This document shows positions 1 to 8,285 of a stretch of 64,000 bases of DNA, piece after piece. The stretch is taken from positions 96,682 through 160,681 of the forward strand of contig JAHDXR010000008.1 of assembly GCA_023384105.1 (NCBI GenBank), read 5' to 3'. Within the stretch, counting starts at the first letter, position 1. Each line of letters starts with the position of its first letter. This DNA is from Hyphomonadaceae bacterium. GTDB lineage: Bacteria; Pseudomonadota; Alphaproteobacteria; Caulobacterales; Aquidulcibacteraceae. Made by a program: the position numbers and the translations under genes. Below the pieces are notes generated by a model. The model made no database searches and was not told where the DNA came from. It saw nothing but the letters and a program-made list of their open reading frames with translations.

Positions 1-1
1 G

Positions 2-490
2 CTCTATCTCGGCCTGCGGCCGGCGTTCTTCGCCGCCGCCACGCGCGACGGCAATTCGGTGCTGCGCCTGCTGCACTATCCGCCGACGCCGCCCGATCCC
101 GACGGCGTGCGCGCGGAAGCGCACGAGGACATCAACGTCATCACGCTGCTGCTCGGTGCCGAAGAAGCGGGCCTGCAGCTGCTGACGCGCGAGGACCGGT
201 GGCTCGACGTCAATCCGCCGGACGGGGCGCTGGTCGTGAATGTCGGCGACATGCTCCAGCGGCTGACCAACCACGTGCTGCCCTCGACCACGCACCGCGT
301 CGTCAATCCGGCGCCGGAGCGCGCGCACCTGCCGCGCTACTCGATCCCGTTCTTCCTGCACTTCGCGCCGGACTATCTGATCGAGACCCTGCCCGGCTGC
401 GTCACGCCGGACACTCCGAACCGCTATCCCGAACCGATCACGGCGCAGGATTTCCTGTTCGAGCGGCTGCGGGAGATCAGGCTGGCTTAG
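2..490 (+). CDS. 2OG-Fe(II) oxygenase (isopenicillin N synthase-like), C-terminal part
   Basis: The reading frame is open from the first bases of the window, so the N-terminus is missing; about 162 residues remain. It carries the iron facial triad expected of non-haem 2-oxoglutarate dioxygenases: His and Asp in AHEDIN, the distal His in STTHRVV, and the 2OG-binding Arg-x-Ser in RYSIPFF. These enzymes oxidise small substrates with O2 and 2-oxoglutarate in the cytoplasm; the substrate cannot be read from this fragment. The gene converges on the SDR gene, with a palindromic repeat between the two stop codons. Confidence 0.85.
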   Translation, partial: LYLGLRPAFFAAATRDGNSVLRLLHYPPTPPDPDGVRAEAHEDINVITLLLGAEEAGLQLLTREDRWLDVNPPDGALVVNVGDMLQRLTNHVLPSTTHRVVNPAPERAHLPRYSIPFFLHFAPDYLIETLPGCVTPDTPNRYPEPITAQDFLFERLREIRLA

Positions 491-548
491 CGCGGCGCGC
501 GGCCGCCTTCGACAAGCTCAGGCGCCGCCCGGGCGCGACACGGCGTAG

Positions 549-627
549 TATGGACCGCCGGCGTCCCGCCGGCATGCGCCAACTTCTGCAAGCATTGCGC
601 AGGCCGGCGGGACGCCGGCGGTCCATA
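549..627. repeat. Palindromic intergenic element (TATGGACC family), copy 1
   Basis: A 79-bp inverted repeat. The ends TATGGACCGCCGGCG and CGCCGGCGGTCCATA are perfect reverse complements, and the match runs about 25 bp inwards. The short core holds the motif AACTTCTGCAAG. It lies between convergent genes and could form a strong hairpin on either strand, so it may act as a bidirectional terminator (inference). Confidence 0.85.
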
Positions 628-641
628 GAGGGGCGGCCTGT

Positions 642-1607
642 TCACGCTGCGCCGAACGATACGCCTGTCATTTTCTCGCTGAGCGCCCAGAGCTTGTCCG
701 CCAGCGCCGGATCGACGGCCCAGGGGCGCACGCCCGTATAGCCCTTGTCGTCGGCGGGCACGGCGACGGCGATGTCGCAATCCTCGCAATAGACGCCGCC
801 TTCGCCGTCGAGCCGAGCATTGGCGGCGCACCAGACGCTGGTGGCGGCGCCCTGGCTCGGCGTCTTGAAGCGCGGATCGACGTTGCCGAGTTCGTCGATC
901 CAGCCCATGGCGCGCTGCTCCTCTTCCGGCATGTAGCGCTGCAGGTCGGTCATGATGCCGCCGGGATGGACGGCGAAGGCGCGGACCTTGTGCGGTTCGC
1001 CGCGTCTGTCCAAGCCGACGGCGAACAGCGCATTGGCCGACTTGGCGCGGCCGTAGGCGATCCACTTGTTGTACTCGGCGCGCTCGAAGTTCGGATCGTC
1101 GAGATCGGGCGGCGAGATGCGGTGTCCGATCGAGGACAGCGAAACCACGCGCGCGCCGTTCGCGGCCTTGAGCGCCGGCCAAAGACGCGCGGTGAGCTGG
1201 AAATGGCCGAGATGATTGGTGGCGAACTGCGCTTCGTAGCCGCGCGCGTCGCGCATCAGCGGCGAGGCCATGATGGCGGCGTTGTTGACGAGGATGTCGA
1301 GCGTCCCGGCGCGCGAAAGGAAGCCGCCGGCGAAGGCGTCGATACTCGCCGGATCGGCGAGATCGAGCGCGGCCTGCTCGACATTGGCGACGCCGGCGAG
1401 CGCTTTCTGCGCCTTCTCCGGCGTGCGCGCAGGCACGATGACGACAGCGCCCGCGGCGGCGAGCGCCTTCGCGGTTTCGAGGCCGAGGCCGGAATAGCCG
1501 CCGGTGACAATGGCGACCTTGCCGCTCAAGTCGCGGCCGCCGAGCGCTTCGGGCGCTTCGGTGCGCGCGCCGTAGCCGGACTTGATGGGTTTTTGTTCCG
1601 TTGGCAT
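642..1607 (-). CDS. Short-chain dehydrogenase/reductase (SDR)
   Basis: A 321-residue NAD(P)-dependent oxidoreductase of the retinol-dehydrogenase/WWOX-like SDR group. It has the cofactor motif TGGYSGLG near residue 35, the NNAAI motif, the catalytic Ser in SLSSIGHR, and YxxxK in YGRAK. The frame is open far upstream, but the ATG at 1607 is chosen because GGAGGT lies at the right distance and the SDR fold begins soon after. It is transcribed away from the TerB-like gene; a 14-bp palindrome sits in the shared upstream region. The substrate is unknown. Confidence 0.88.
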   Translation of the reverse strand: MPTEQKPIKSGYGARTEAPEALGGRDLSGKVAIVTGGYSGLGLETAKALAAAGAVVIVPARTPEKAQKALAGVANVEQAALDLADPASIDAFAGGFLSRAGTLDILVNNAAIMASPLMRDARGYEAQFATNHLGHFQLTARLWPALKAANGARVVSLSSIGHRISPPDLDDPNFERAEYNKWIAYGRAKSANALFAVGLDRRGEPHKVRAFAVHPGGIMTDLQRYMPEEEQRAMGWIDELGNVDPRFKTPSQGAATSVWCAANARLDGEGGVYCEDCDIAVAVPADDKGYTGVRPWAVDPALADKLWALSEKMTGVSFGAA

Positions 1608-1664
1608 CGCGCGCACCTCCTTTTGTGGAACGCTAGTGGCGGGCGGCGGCGTTGACCAGCATCT

Positions 1665-1678
1665 TTGAGCGCGCTCAA
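1665..1678. promoter_or_regulatory. 14-bp perfect palindrome in a divergent promoter region
   Basis: TTGAGCGCGCTCAA is a perfect palindrome in the 118-bp gap between the divergent SDR and TerB-like genes, close to a TTGACC hexamer that could be a -35 element. It could be an operator for a dimeric regulator; no regulator gene lies beside it. Confidence 0.35.
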
Positions 1679-1725
1679 GGCGCGCCGCGCGCGCCGGCGC
1701 CAGGAAGACAGCGAAAAGGATCGCC

Positions 1726-2220
1726 ATGTCAGATTTTTTTGTTTCGAAGCTCGGCCCCAGCCCCAGCGCGGAGGCCAAGAACCCGCTCTCCTGGTCAAGC
1801 CTCATCAGCGCGGCGCCGGAACCTGAAGGCTGGAGCGTGCCCGAAGCGTTCGTCGCGGTGCTGCTGGCGGCGGTGACGTGCGACGGCGATCTCGCCAGCG
1901 TCGAGCATGAGGAGATCCTGGCGCTGGCGCACCGCTCGCGCGCGCTCAAGACGCTCACGGTGGCGCAGCTTTCGGAGCTGAACGTCAAGGCGCTGGCGCG
2001 GCTGCGCGACGAGTCCGGCGCGCTTGCCGACGCATGCGCGGCGCTGCCCGCGGAGATGGGCGCTTCGGTGTTCGCGCACGCGCTCGATCTCGTCCTGGCC
2101 GACGGCGAACTCACGATCGACGAAGCGGACTTCCTCAATACGCTGATCCTCGGCCTGAAGCTCGACCGCGAGATCGTGGCGAAGATTTCGGACGTGATCG
2201 TGCTGAAGAACCAGTACTGA
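1726..2220 (+). CDS. TerB-family tellurite-resistance-like protein
   Basis: 164 residues, mostly helical. It shows the duplicated acidic pattern of the TerB domain: AAVTCDGDLASVEHEE near residue 48 and LVLADGELTIDEADFL near residue 125, which are likely metal-binding loops. TerB-like proteins are cytoplasmic and linked to stress responses, but no other ter gene is nearby, so a tellurite function is not supported here. The ATG is preceded by AAAAGGA. It converges on the ilvC-like gene, with a palindromic repeat between. Confidence 0.8.
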   Translation: MSDFFVSKLGPSPSAEAKNPLSWSSLISAAPEPEGWSVPEAFVAVLLAAVTCDGDLASVEHEEILALAHRSRALKTLTVAQLSELNVKALARLRDESGALADACAALPAEMGASVFAHALDLVLADGELTIDEADFLNTLILGLKLDREIVAKISDVIVLKNQY

Positions 2221-2234
2221 GCACGCAGGGCAGC

Positions 2235-2335
2235 ATGGACCGCCGGCGCCCTCGCCGGCATGCGCCCGATCGAACAAGCGCCAACGCTTGTCGGTAGCTG
2301 TCGCTGCCCGCGCCGGCGGGACGCCGGCGCTCCGT
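2235..2335. repeat. Palindromic intergenic element (TATGGACC family), copy 2
   Basis: A variant of the 549-627 element with a different core containing GAACAAGCG and CTTGTCGGTAGCTGTCGC. The same core recurs at 32112 in this orientation and at 3932 and 10547 inverted. It lies between convergent genes. Confidence 0.8.
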
Positions 2336-2336
2336 G

Positions 2337-3314
2337 TTATTTCGCCAGCAGCGCGCGCACCTTCTCCCCCGCCGCTTCGATCGGATGCGCCGCCGCCGCT
2401 TCGCGCATGCGCGCCAGGTTCGGGGCGCCGGCGCGGTGTTCGGCCATCCACCGCTCGGCGAACCTGCCGCTTTGCACGTCCGCCATCACCGCGCGCATGG
2501 CGTCCTTGACGCGGGCGTCGATGATGCGGGGGCCGGTGACGTATTCGCCGTATTCGGCGGTGTTGGAGATGGCGAGGTGCATGCCGGCGATGCCGCGCTC
2601 GTGGATCAGGTCCGAGAGCAGCTTCACTTCGTGCAAGCAGTCGAAATAGGCGAGTTCGGGCGGCGCGCCGGCTTCGACCTGGACTTCCCAGGCGGTGCGG
2701 ATGAGATGAGTGAGGCCGCCGCAGAGCACCACCTGTTCGCCGTAGAGATCGCCTTCGGTCTCGACCTTGAACGACGACGGGATCATGCCGGCGCGGCCGC
2801 AGCCGATCGCGGCGGCGTAGGAATAGGCCAGCGCCTCGACACCGCCATTGTCCTGCGCGACGGCGACGATGCACGGCAGGCCGCCGCCCTTGGCGAAGGC
2901 CTCGCGCAGCGCCTTGCCCGGACCTTTGGGAGCGACCATCGCCACGTTCACGTCCGCCGGCGGCGTGATGAAGCCGTAATGATAGGCGAAGCCGTGCACG
3001 AACATCAGCGTCTGGCCAGCGCGCAGGTGCGGCGTGATCTCGGCGGCGTAGAGATCGGGCATCACTTCGTCGGGCGCGCACATCACCAATACGTCGGCGG
3101 TTCGCGCAGCCTCGGCGACGGCGATGGGCGAAAAGCCGTCCGCTCTCGCCTGCGCCGCACGGCGGGCGCCGGCGTGGAGCGCAACGGCCACCTCGACGCC
3201 GCTGTCGCGCAGGTTCAAGGCGTGGGCGTGTCCCTGCGCGCCATAGCCGATGACGGCCACGCGCGTGTGCTTGATGAGGCTCAAATCGGCGTCGCGTTCG
3301 TAGAGTACGCGCAT
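2337..3314 (-). CDS. ilvC: Ketol-acid reductoisomerase-like protein (IlvC, class I)
   Basis: 325 residues, about the normal length for class I KARI. The enzyme converts acetolactate or acetohydroxybutyrate to dihydroxy acids with NADPH and Mg2+ in branched-chain amino-acid synthesis. Visible are the Rossmann motif GYGAQGHAHALNLRDSG, the catalytic HGF and APKGPG segments, the metal-binding acidic pair in EGDLYGEQ, and HEVKLL and ISNTAEYGEY. The C-terminus ends LLAK rather than the common MPWI, and there is no ilvB or ilvH beside it, so it could be a diverged paralogue rather than the main biosynthetic enzyme. Confidence 0.82.
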   Translation of the reverse strand: MRVLYERDADLSLIKHTRVAVIGYGAQGHAHALNLRDSGVEVAVALHAGARRAAQARADGFSPIAVAEAARTADVLVMCAPDEVMPDLYAAEITPHLRAGQTLMFVHGFAYHYGFITPPADVNVAMVAPKGPGKALREAFAKGGGLPCIVAVAQDNGGVEALAYSYAAAIGCGRAGMIPSSFKVETEGDLYGEQVVLCGGLTHLIRTAWEVQVEAGAPPELAYFDCLHEVKLLSDLIHERGIAGMHLAISNTAEYGEYVTGPRIIDARVKDAMRAVMADVQSGRFAERWMAEHRAGAPNLARMREAAAAHPIEAAGEKVRALLAK

Positions 3315-3382
3315 GTTTTCCCTTCCACTCGCACTTGCGTCTCTAGCGGAGGGCGCTCACTTACGCAAAGAGGAGACGGGAA

Positions 3383-3919
3383 ATGGCGAGTGCGGGCGAG
3401 ATCGTGCGCTTCTGGCGCGATGCGGGGCCGAAATTCTGGTTCGCCAAGGACGAGACTTTCGACGGCCGCTGCCGCGCGTTCGAGGCCGAGCACCACGCCG
3501 CGGCCCGCCGCGAACTGGCGCACTGGGAGACCAACGCCGAAGGCGCGCTGGCGCTGCTGATCCTCTTGGACCAGTTTCCGCGCAACATCTTCCGCGGCTC
3601 GCCGCACGCCTACGCCACCGACACGATGGCGCAGGCCATCGCCGCGCGCGCGATCGAGAAGCGCTTCGACGCCGCCGCCGATTCGGAGCTGCGCGTGTTC
3701 TTCTATCTGCCGTTCGAGCACGCCGAGGATCTGGCGCTGCAGGAGCGCGCCGTCCAACTGGTCGAGGCGATGCGCAATCCGGAATATACGAGGTTCGCCA
3801 TCCTCCATCGCGACATCATCGCCCGCTTCGGCCGCTTCCCGCACCGCAACGTCGTGCTCGGGCGCAAATCGACGCCGGAGGAACTGGCGTTCCTGGCCGA
3901 AGGCGGATTTGCGGGTTAG
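3383..3919 (+). CDS. DUF924 family protein
   Basis: 178 residues matching the whole DUF924 pattern: LLDQFPRNIFRGSPHAYATD near residue 60, FYLPFEHAEDLALQE, and the C-terminal RFGRFPHRNVVLGRKSTPEE. The family is widespread, TPR-like and helical, with no settled function. AGGAG lies 8 bases before the ATG. It is divergent from the ilvC-like gene with a short shared upstream region. Confidence 0.88.
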   Translation: MASAGEIVRFWRDAGPKFWFAKDETFDGRCRAFEAEHHAAARRELAHWETNAEGALALLILLDQFPRNIFRGSPHAYATDTMAQAIAARAIEKRFDAAADSELRVFFYLPFEHAEDLALQERAVQLVEAMRNPEYTRFAILHRDIIARFGRFPHRNVVLGRKSTPEELAFLAEGGFAG

Positions 3920-3931
3920 CGCCGCACACCC

Positions 3932-4031
3932 TATGGACCGCCGGCGTCCTCGCTTGCACGGCGCGACAGCTACCGACAAACGTTGGCGCTTTTTCGATAG
4001 GGCGCATGCCGGCGAGGGCGCCGGCGGTCCA
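3932..4031. repeat. Palindromic intergenic element (TATGGACC family), copy 3
   Basis: Carries the GACAGCTACCGACAA core in inverted orientation relative to the copy at 2235. It lies between the convergent DUF924 and vapC genes. Confidence 0.8.
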
Positions 4032-4042
4032 AAAGATGGCCT

Positions 4043-4432
4043 TCAGGACCAGTCTTCGATCTGAAGGCCCGCGATGCCTTTGAAATCCTTGTCGCGCGTG
4101 ACCAAGGTTGCGTTCACGGATGCGGCGATGCCGGCGATCATCGTGTCGAGATGATGGATCTGTCGTCCCTTCGCGGCCTGCGCCGCCGCTATGCGCACCG
4201 CTTCCAGGGCGGCCGCCTCGTCAAAGGGCGCGACCGCGTGCACGAGCCTGATGTCGTCGATCGCCTGTCGAAGCGCCTTGGCGTTGGCGGCGCGCACGGC
4301 GCCCCGCCGCAACTCGTAAAGCACCGGCGCGGCAAGCAGGACGCGGCTAACCGCAGTGGAAGCGAGCTTGCGGCCGGTGCGCCCGCCGCGCAAGGCGTCG
4401 GACCAAGCCGACGTGTCGAGCACGTAGCTCAT
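4043..4432 (-). CDS. vapC: PIN-domain toxin (VapC family)
   Basis: 129 residues with the PIN nuclease pattern: Asp in YVLDTSAWSD at the N-terminus, Glu in LYELRRG, Asp in HLDTMIAG and Asp in LVTRDKDF. VapC toxins are Mg2+-dependent RNases that cleave tRNA or rRNA when freed from their antitoxin. The start codon overlaps the stop of the upstream antitoxin by 4 bases (ATGA), showing translational coupling. Confidence 0.88.
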   Translation of the reverse strand: MSYVLDTSAWSDALRGGRTGRKLASTAVSRVLLAAPVLYELRRGAVRAANAKALRQAIDDIRLVHAVAPFDEAAALEAVRIAAAQAAKGRQIHHLDTMIAGIAASVNATLVTRDKDFKGIAGLQIEDWS

Positions 4433-4647
4433 GGCTCGTCTTTCGACCAGCGCTCCTTGCGTGTCGGCAGCTCAAGTTCGGGAAACGCACCGAACCACTT
4501 CGTGAGTTCAGGCGGCGGCAAACGCTGATCGAGTTGCCTCCTGGCCGCCTCGGCGACCCAGGCGGACACAGACACGCCCGCCTCGGCGCTGGCGCGGCGC
4601 ACCTGCTCTTCGATATCGGCAGGCAAATGTATCGTCACGGCGCCCAT
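4429..4647 (-). CDS. vapB: Ribbon-helix-helix antitoxin (VapB-like)
   Basis: 72 residues. The N-terminus (VTIHLPADIEEQVRRASAEAG) is a ribbon-helix-helix DNA-binding segment and the C-terminus would wrap the toxin. A start at 4662 is possible, but the ATG at 4647 has AGGAGG at ideal spacing. It is the first gene of the toxin-antitoxin operon; a near-18-bp palindrome sits directly upstream, as expected for autoregulation. RHH antitoxins of this kind also pair with other toxins; the PIN partner decides the naming. Confidence 0.83.
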   Translation of the reverse strand: MGAVTIHLPADIEEQVRRASAEAGVSVSAWVAEAARRQLDQRLPPPELTKWFGAFPELELPTRKERWSKDEP

Positions 4648-4661
4648 CGCCACCTCCTGCA

Positions 4662-4679
4662 TATATCATGTATGATATA
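4662..4679. promoter_or_regulatory. Palindromic operator of the toxin-antitoxin operon
   Basis: TATATCAT-GT-ATGATATA is a perfect inverted repeat with a 2-base centre, ending 14 bases upstream of the antitoxin ATG in an otherwise GC-rich stretch. Its position suggests binding by the RHH antitoxin for autorepression (inference from the family). Confidence 0.65.
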
Positions 4680-4697
4680 CGCGATACGCAGGCAAGA

Positions 4698-5633
4698 TCA
4701 GCGGATCGGCGCGTCGAAGGCGTAGCGCCAGTCGCCCTGATGGTCGCGGGTCCAGACGGTGACGTAGCGCGCGGTTCGGCGCGCGCCGTCGGGCAGCGTC
4801 GTCACGGAGTTTCCCCAGGTCCAGCCCATGTCGCCGCGGGCGGAGACGCGCGCGGCTTGCGGCGCCCATTCCAGCCGCGCGCCTGCGGGCCAGCTGGCGT
4901 AGCTCTCGGCGATGCCGGCGCGGCCGCTGAGGATTTCGGCGCCGGTGACGATCAGCGCGTCTTCGACCGCGTAGTGCGCGAACGCCGCCGGCGCGCCTTG
5001 CGCCCGCGCCATCGCGGCGAACGCGCGGTCGACCGCCAGCAGTTCGGCGACGGCGGCTTCGGCCAGTTCTTCCTCGGTGCGCGAGCCCGCAAGCTCCGAG
5101 AGACGCAACGCCAAGCGGCCGCCCGCGTCTGTGCTCGCGACGCAGGCGCGCGCGAGCGAAAGCGCGCGGCCCTCGGTCGATATCTCGATGAACGCCTGCT
5201 CGCCGTTGGCGCATGCTTCGGTCGAACCGCCGACCTGGCCGGCGATTCCGGCGGCGCTGCGGATCAGCCCGGCGAGTTCGGCGCGCTGCGCGGCGTTCAG
5301 GTCGTCGACGCGCGGCGCGTCGCCGCCCCACAGCCACCAGCCGGTGGAGGGGTGGCCGGTGAAGCGGCGCACGTGAAGCGCGCCGGTTTCGCCGCGCAGA
5401 TCGTAGCGGATGACGCGCGCGACGCCGCCGCGCGAAGGCGCGATGGTGACGCGCGCGGAAAGCGCGACGTCCGGCGCAGAGATGAGCGCGCGTCCGCCCG
5501 TGGTGGGCGTCACATCCGCCGAGAGCAGCGCCTGCGCCCATTGCGGCGCGCGCAAGGCGAGGTTCTGTGCGAACGCCGGCGCGCCGATCAGCAAAACCGC
5601 GCCGCACAGCGTAGCGCCAAGCCAAGTCCTCAT
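4698..5633 (-). CDS. Secreted protein with C-terminal SnoaL/DUF4440-like domain
   Basis: 311 residues with a clear Sec signal peptide (cleavage after APAFA, about residue 22). The last 115 residues look like an NTF2/SnoaL fold (AVDRAFAAMARAQG, ALIVTGAEILSGRAGI, and the final WRYAFDAPI), common in DUF4440 proteins. The middle region is unrecognised. It is probably periplasmic; no catalytic residues can be assigned. Confidence 0.75.
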   Translation of the reverse strand: MRTWLGATLCGAVLLIGAPAFAQNLALRAPQWAQALLSADVTPTTGGRALISAPDVALSARVTIAPSRGGVARVIRYDLRGETGALHVRRFTGHPSTGWWLWGGDAPRVDDLNAAQRAELAGLIRSAAGIAGQVGGSTEACANGEQAFIEISTEGRALSLARACVASTDAGGRLALRLSELAGSRTEEELAEAAVAELLAVDRAFAAMARAQGAPAAFAHYAVEDALIVTGAEILSGRAGIAESYASWPAGARLEWAPQAARVSARGDMGWTWGNSVTTLPDGARRTARYVTVWTRDHQGDWRYAFDAPIR

Positions 5634-5711
5634 CCCCGCCCCCGGCGTTCGCTCAAAGTTCGCGGCAAACTAGCCCGGCGGACGGGCGGCGGGAAAGCGC
5701 CAAGCTCAGCC

Positions 5712-6206
5712 TCAGGGCGCCGGGGCGCCTACCGGCTGGCCGTCGCGCAACACCCACCGGGCCGTGCCGGCGACGCGGTCGATCTCAGCCTGCAGGCCGC
5801 GCACGGATTCCGGCATGCCGACGCTGGTTCCGCCATAATCCACAACCCGCTTGGTGCGGCCGTTGCGGGTGAGCGTGACGATGGTGCTGGGCAGATCGGT
5901 GATTTGCGCGCGGTACTCGTCCCGCAGCCGCTCGAAGCCGATCTCGTCGAAGCACGCCAGCAGGCGCTGGACGTCCTCGCGCGGAATAACGGCGTCGCGC
6001 ACGCCGACGGCGCTGACGAAGCGGCGGCCTTCATAGCGCACCTCGCCAGCCTCGTCGATCGTCACCGTATAGTCCGGGCAGAAGCCGAAGCAGGCAGTGC
6101 GCTGAAGCGCAATCTGCGCCGGGCCATGCTGAGGCGAAGGCGCCGACGCACACGACGCCAGCACGATCGCCGCGAACAATGCGCCGAGCGCACGCATGAT
6201 CGTCAT
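5712..6206 (-). CDS. Lipoprotein of the DUF6438 type
   Basis: 164 residues. The signal peptide ends in the lipobox LASC (Cys about residue 18). The mature part has RTACFGFCPDYTVTIDEAG and KRVVDYGG, typical of DUF6438, with a paired Cys motif that may form a disulphide in the periplasm. The start at 6206 is preferred for its GAGGAG site; a frame-open extension to 6257 lacks support. Function unknown. Confidence 0.78.
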   Translation of the reverse strand: MTIMRALGALFAAIVLASCASAPSPQHGPAQIALQRTACFGFCPDYTVTIDEAGEVRYEGRRFVSAVGVRDAVIPREDVQRLLACFDEIGFERLRDEYRAQITDLPSTIVTLTRNGRTKRVVDYGGTSVGMPESVRGLQAEIDRVAGTARWVLRDGQPVGAPAP

Positions 6207-6246
6207 TCTCCACTCCTCGGGCGCGGAACCGAGACGCCGTGCTGCC

Positions 6247-7161
6247 TCACGATCCAAGCAATCTCAAGGCGGCGCTCGTCCGTTCGCCAATGTCCGGCGA
6301 CGAGACGCGCGGCCAATCCGGCATTTGCCCGGCGATCCAGGTGAACTGGCGCTTGGCGTAGCGGCGGGTGTCGCGCTTGCCGATTTCGGCGGCTTCCGCA
6401 AGCGAGAGTTCGCCGCGCAGGTGCGCCATCAGCGCCGACGCGCCGTGAGCCTTCATCGCCGGCAGCGCCGGGTCGAGCCGGCGCGCGGCGAAGGCGCGGA
6501 CTTCGTTGAGCGCGCCGGCGGCGAGCATGGCGTCGAAGCGGGCGTCGATGGCGGCGTAGAGCGCATCGCGCGCCGGCGCAAGCGCCAGACCCGCCCATTC
6601 CTCCCGCGCCAGCGGCGCGTGGGTGGCGGCCTGGAACGCGCCGATGCTCTCTCCCGTCGTCTCCAGCACTTCGAGCGCGCGCAGGATGCGCGGGGCGTCG
6701 TTGGGCGCCAGCCGCGCCGCGGTCGCGGGATCGCGCGCGGCGAGTTCGGCGTGGAGCGCGGGCGCGCCCTCGCGCGCGGCGCGTTCGCGCAGTGCGGCGC
6801 GGAGATCGGGATCGGCGGCGGGGATGTCGGCGAGGCCCTGCGTCAGCGCCTTGAAATAAAGCCCCGTGCCGCCGACCAGGATCGGGGTCGCGCCCCGGCC
6901 GCGGATCGCGGCGATGGCGGCGAGCGCTTCGGCGAGCCAGCGGCCGGTGGAATAGAGTTCGGCTGCGTCGACATGGCCGTAGAGACGGTGCGGCGCTCGC
7001 GCCTCCTCCTGCGGCGAGGCCCGCGCCGTGAGGATGCGGAAGTCGCGGTAGACCTGCATCGAATCGGCGTTGACGATTTCGCCGCCGACGCGCTCCGCCA
7101 CTGCAAGCGCCAGCGCCGACTTGCCGCTGGCGGTGGGGCCCATGATCAGGAGCGCGCGCAC
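6247..7161 (-). CDS. miaA: tRNA dimethylallyltransferase
   Basis: 304 residues, normal for MiaA, which adds the isopentenyl group to A37 of tRNAs reading U-starting codons. The P-loop [12 protein letters not shown] is at the N-terminus, followed by DSMQVYRDF, the [10 protein letters not shown] motif and the C-terminal [13 protein letters not shown] segment. The GTG start at 7161 is preferred over an open extension to 7251 because the P-loop follows at once and a GGGGAGGGGG stretch precedes it. It is divergent from serB, a common alphaproteobacterial arrangement. Confidence 0.93.
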   Translation of the reverse strand: MRALLIMGPTASGKSALALAVAERVGGEIVNADSMQVYRDFRILTARASPQEEARAPHRLYGHVDAAELYSTGRWLAEALAAIAAIRGRGATPILVGGTGLYFKALTQGLADIPAADPDLRAALRERAAREGAPALHAELAARDPATAARLAPNDAPRILRALEVLETTGESIGAFQAATHAPLAREEWAGLALAPARDALYAAIDARFDAMLAAGALNEVRAFAARRLDPALPAMKAHGASALMAHLRGELSLAEAAEIGKRDTRRYAKRQFTWIAGQMPDWPRVSSPDIGERTSAALRLLGS

Positions 7162-7299
7162 TAGCCCCCTCCCCTCATGGGGAAGAAGTCGGGGACGGGG
7201 CGAAGCGCTGCGGATGATCGCTTGAGCATCGCCTCCAATTAGAGCAGTCACGGCGCATGCGCATCACCTGCCATGACCGCGTCTCGGCGCGCCTCCTGC

Positions 7300-7321
7300 C
7301 CCCTCCCCTCAAAGGGAGGGG
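7300..7321. promoter_or_regulatory. Hairpin covering the serB ribosome-binding site
   Basis: CCCCTCCC-CTCAAA-GGGAGGGG is a perfect 8-bp inverted repeat ending 3 bases before the GTG start of serB. Its right arm is the only Shine-Dalgarno-like sequence there, so the hairpin could limit translation. Related hairpins with the same CCCCTC look occur at 18505 and inside prmA. Confidence 0.5.
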
Positions 7322-7324
7322 TAA

Positions 7325-8218
7325 GTGACGGCGCACGCCCTCGTTTTCGTCGCCTCCCCCGACTACAAGCCGGCCTACCGGGAGGCGCTCTTGATGCTCG
7401 GGCGCGTGGCGCTGACGCGCAAGCTGCCGCCGCCCGAGGTGCTGAGCGGCTGGGAAAGCGCCCAGTGGATCTATGGCGGCGTCGACAGCGAGCTGCGCGA
7501 AGAGGCCGCCGCGGCGGTCGGCGATCTGCCGGTGGACTGGGCGCTCGTGCCGGTCGCGAACCGGCGCAAGAAGCTGCTGATCGCCGACATGGACTCCACC
7601 ATCATCGACGCCGAATGCCTCGATGAGCTGGCCGACTTCGCCGGCATCAAGGCCGAGATCGCCGCCATCACCGAACGGGCCATGCGCGGGGAACTGGAGT
7701 TCGAACCAGCGTTGCGCGCGCGCGTGGAGAAGCTGAAAGGCCTCTCGATCGAGGCGCTGCAAAAGACCTACGACGAACGCGTCCACTTGAATCACGGCGC
7801 GGCGACGCTGGTGAGGACCATGGCCGCGCACGGCGCGCGCTGCGTGCTCGTCTCCGGCGGCTTCACCTTCTTCACCTCGCGCGTGGCGCAGGCCGCAGGC
7901 TTCCACGCCAGCCACGCCAATACGCTGCTCGACGACGGCGAGGCGCTGATCGGCCTGGTGCAGGAGCCGATCCTCGGCCGCGCCGCCAAGCTCGAAGCGC
8001 TGCAGCAGGAAGCCGCAGCGCTCGGCGCCGGCGCGGACGCGGCGCTGGCGATCGGCGACGGCGCCAACGATCTCGACATGATCAGGGCCGCGGGCCTCGG
8101 CGTCGCCTATCGCGCCAAGCCGCTGGTCGCAGCCGAGGCGAACGCCAAGATCGATCATATGAGCCTGGAAGCGGCGCTGTTCTTCCAGGGCTACAAGCGG
8201 GAGGAGTTCGTATCGTGA
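7325..8218 (+). CDS. serB: Phosphoserine phosphatase
   Basis: 297 residues with an N-terminal extension of about 85 residues and then a HAD phosphatase domain: DMDSTIIDAECLDELA (catalytic Asp-x-Asp) near residue 90, the VSGGFTFF motif, and GDGANDLDMIRAAGLG near the C-terminus. It hydrolyses O-phosphoserine to serine, the last step of serine synthesis. Start is GTG. The downstream HAD gene follows in the same direction. Confidence 0.93.
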   Translation: MTAHALVFVASPDYKPAYREALLMLGRVALTRKLPPPEVLSGWESAQWIYGGVDSELREEAAAAVGDLPVDWALVPVANRRKKLLIADMDSTIIDAECLDELADFAGIKAEIAAITERAMRGELEFEPALRARVEKLKGLSIEALQKTYDERVHLNHGAATLVRTMAAHGARCVLVSGGFTFFTSRVAQAAGFHASHANTLLDDGEALIGLVQEPILGRAAKLEALQQEAAALGAGADAALAIGDGANDLDMIRAAGLGVAYRAKPLVAAEANAKIDHMSLEAALFFQGYKREEFVS

Positions 8219-8285
8219 AACGCCTTGCTTTCGCGCGCGCTGCATTCGCCGCCGGCGCCCGCGCGCGGATTATCCGGAGCCCCGA

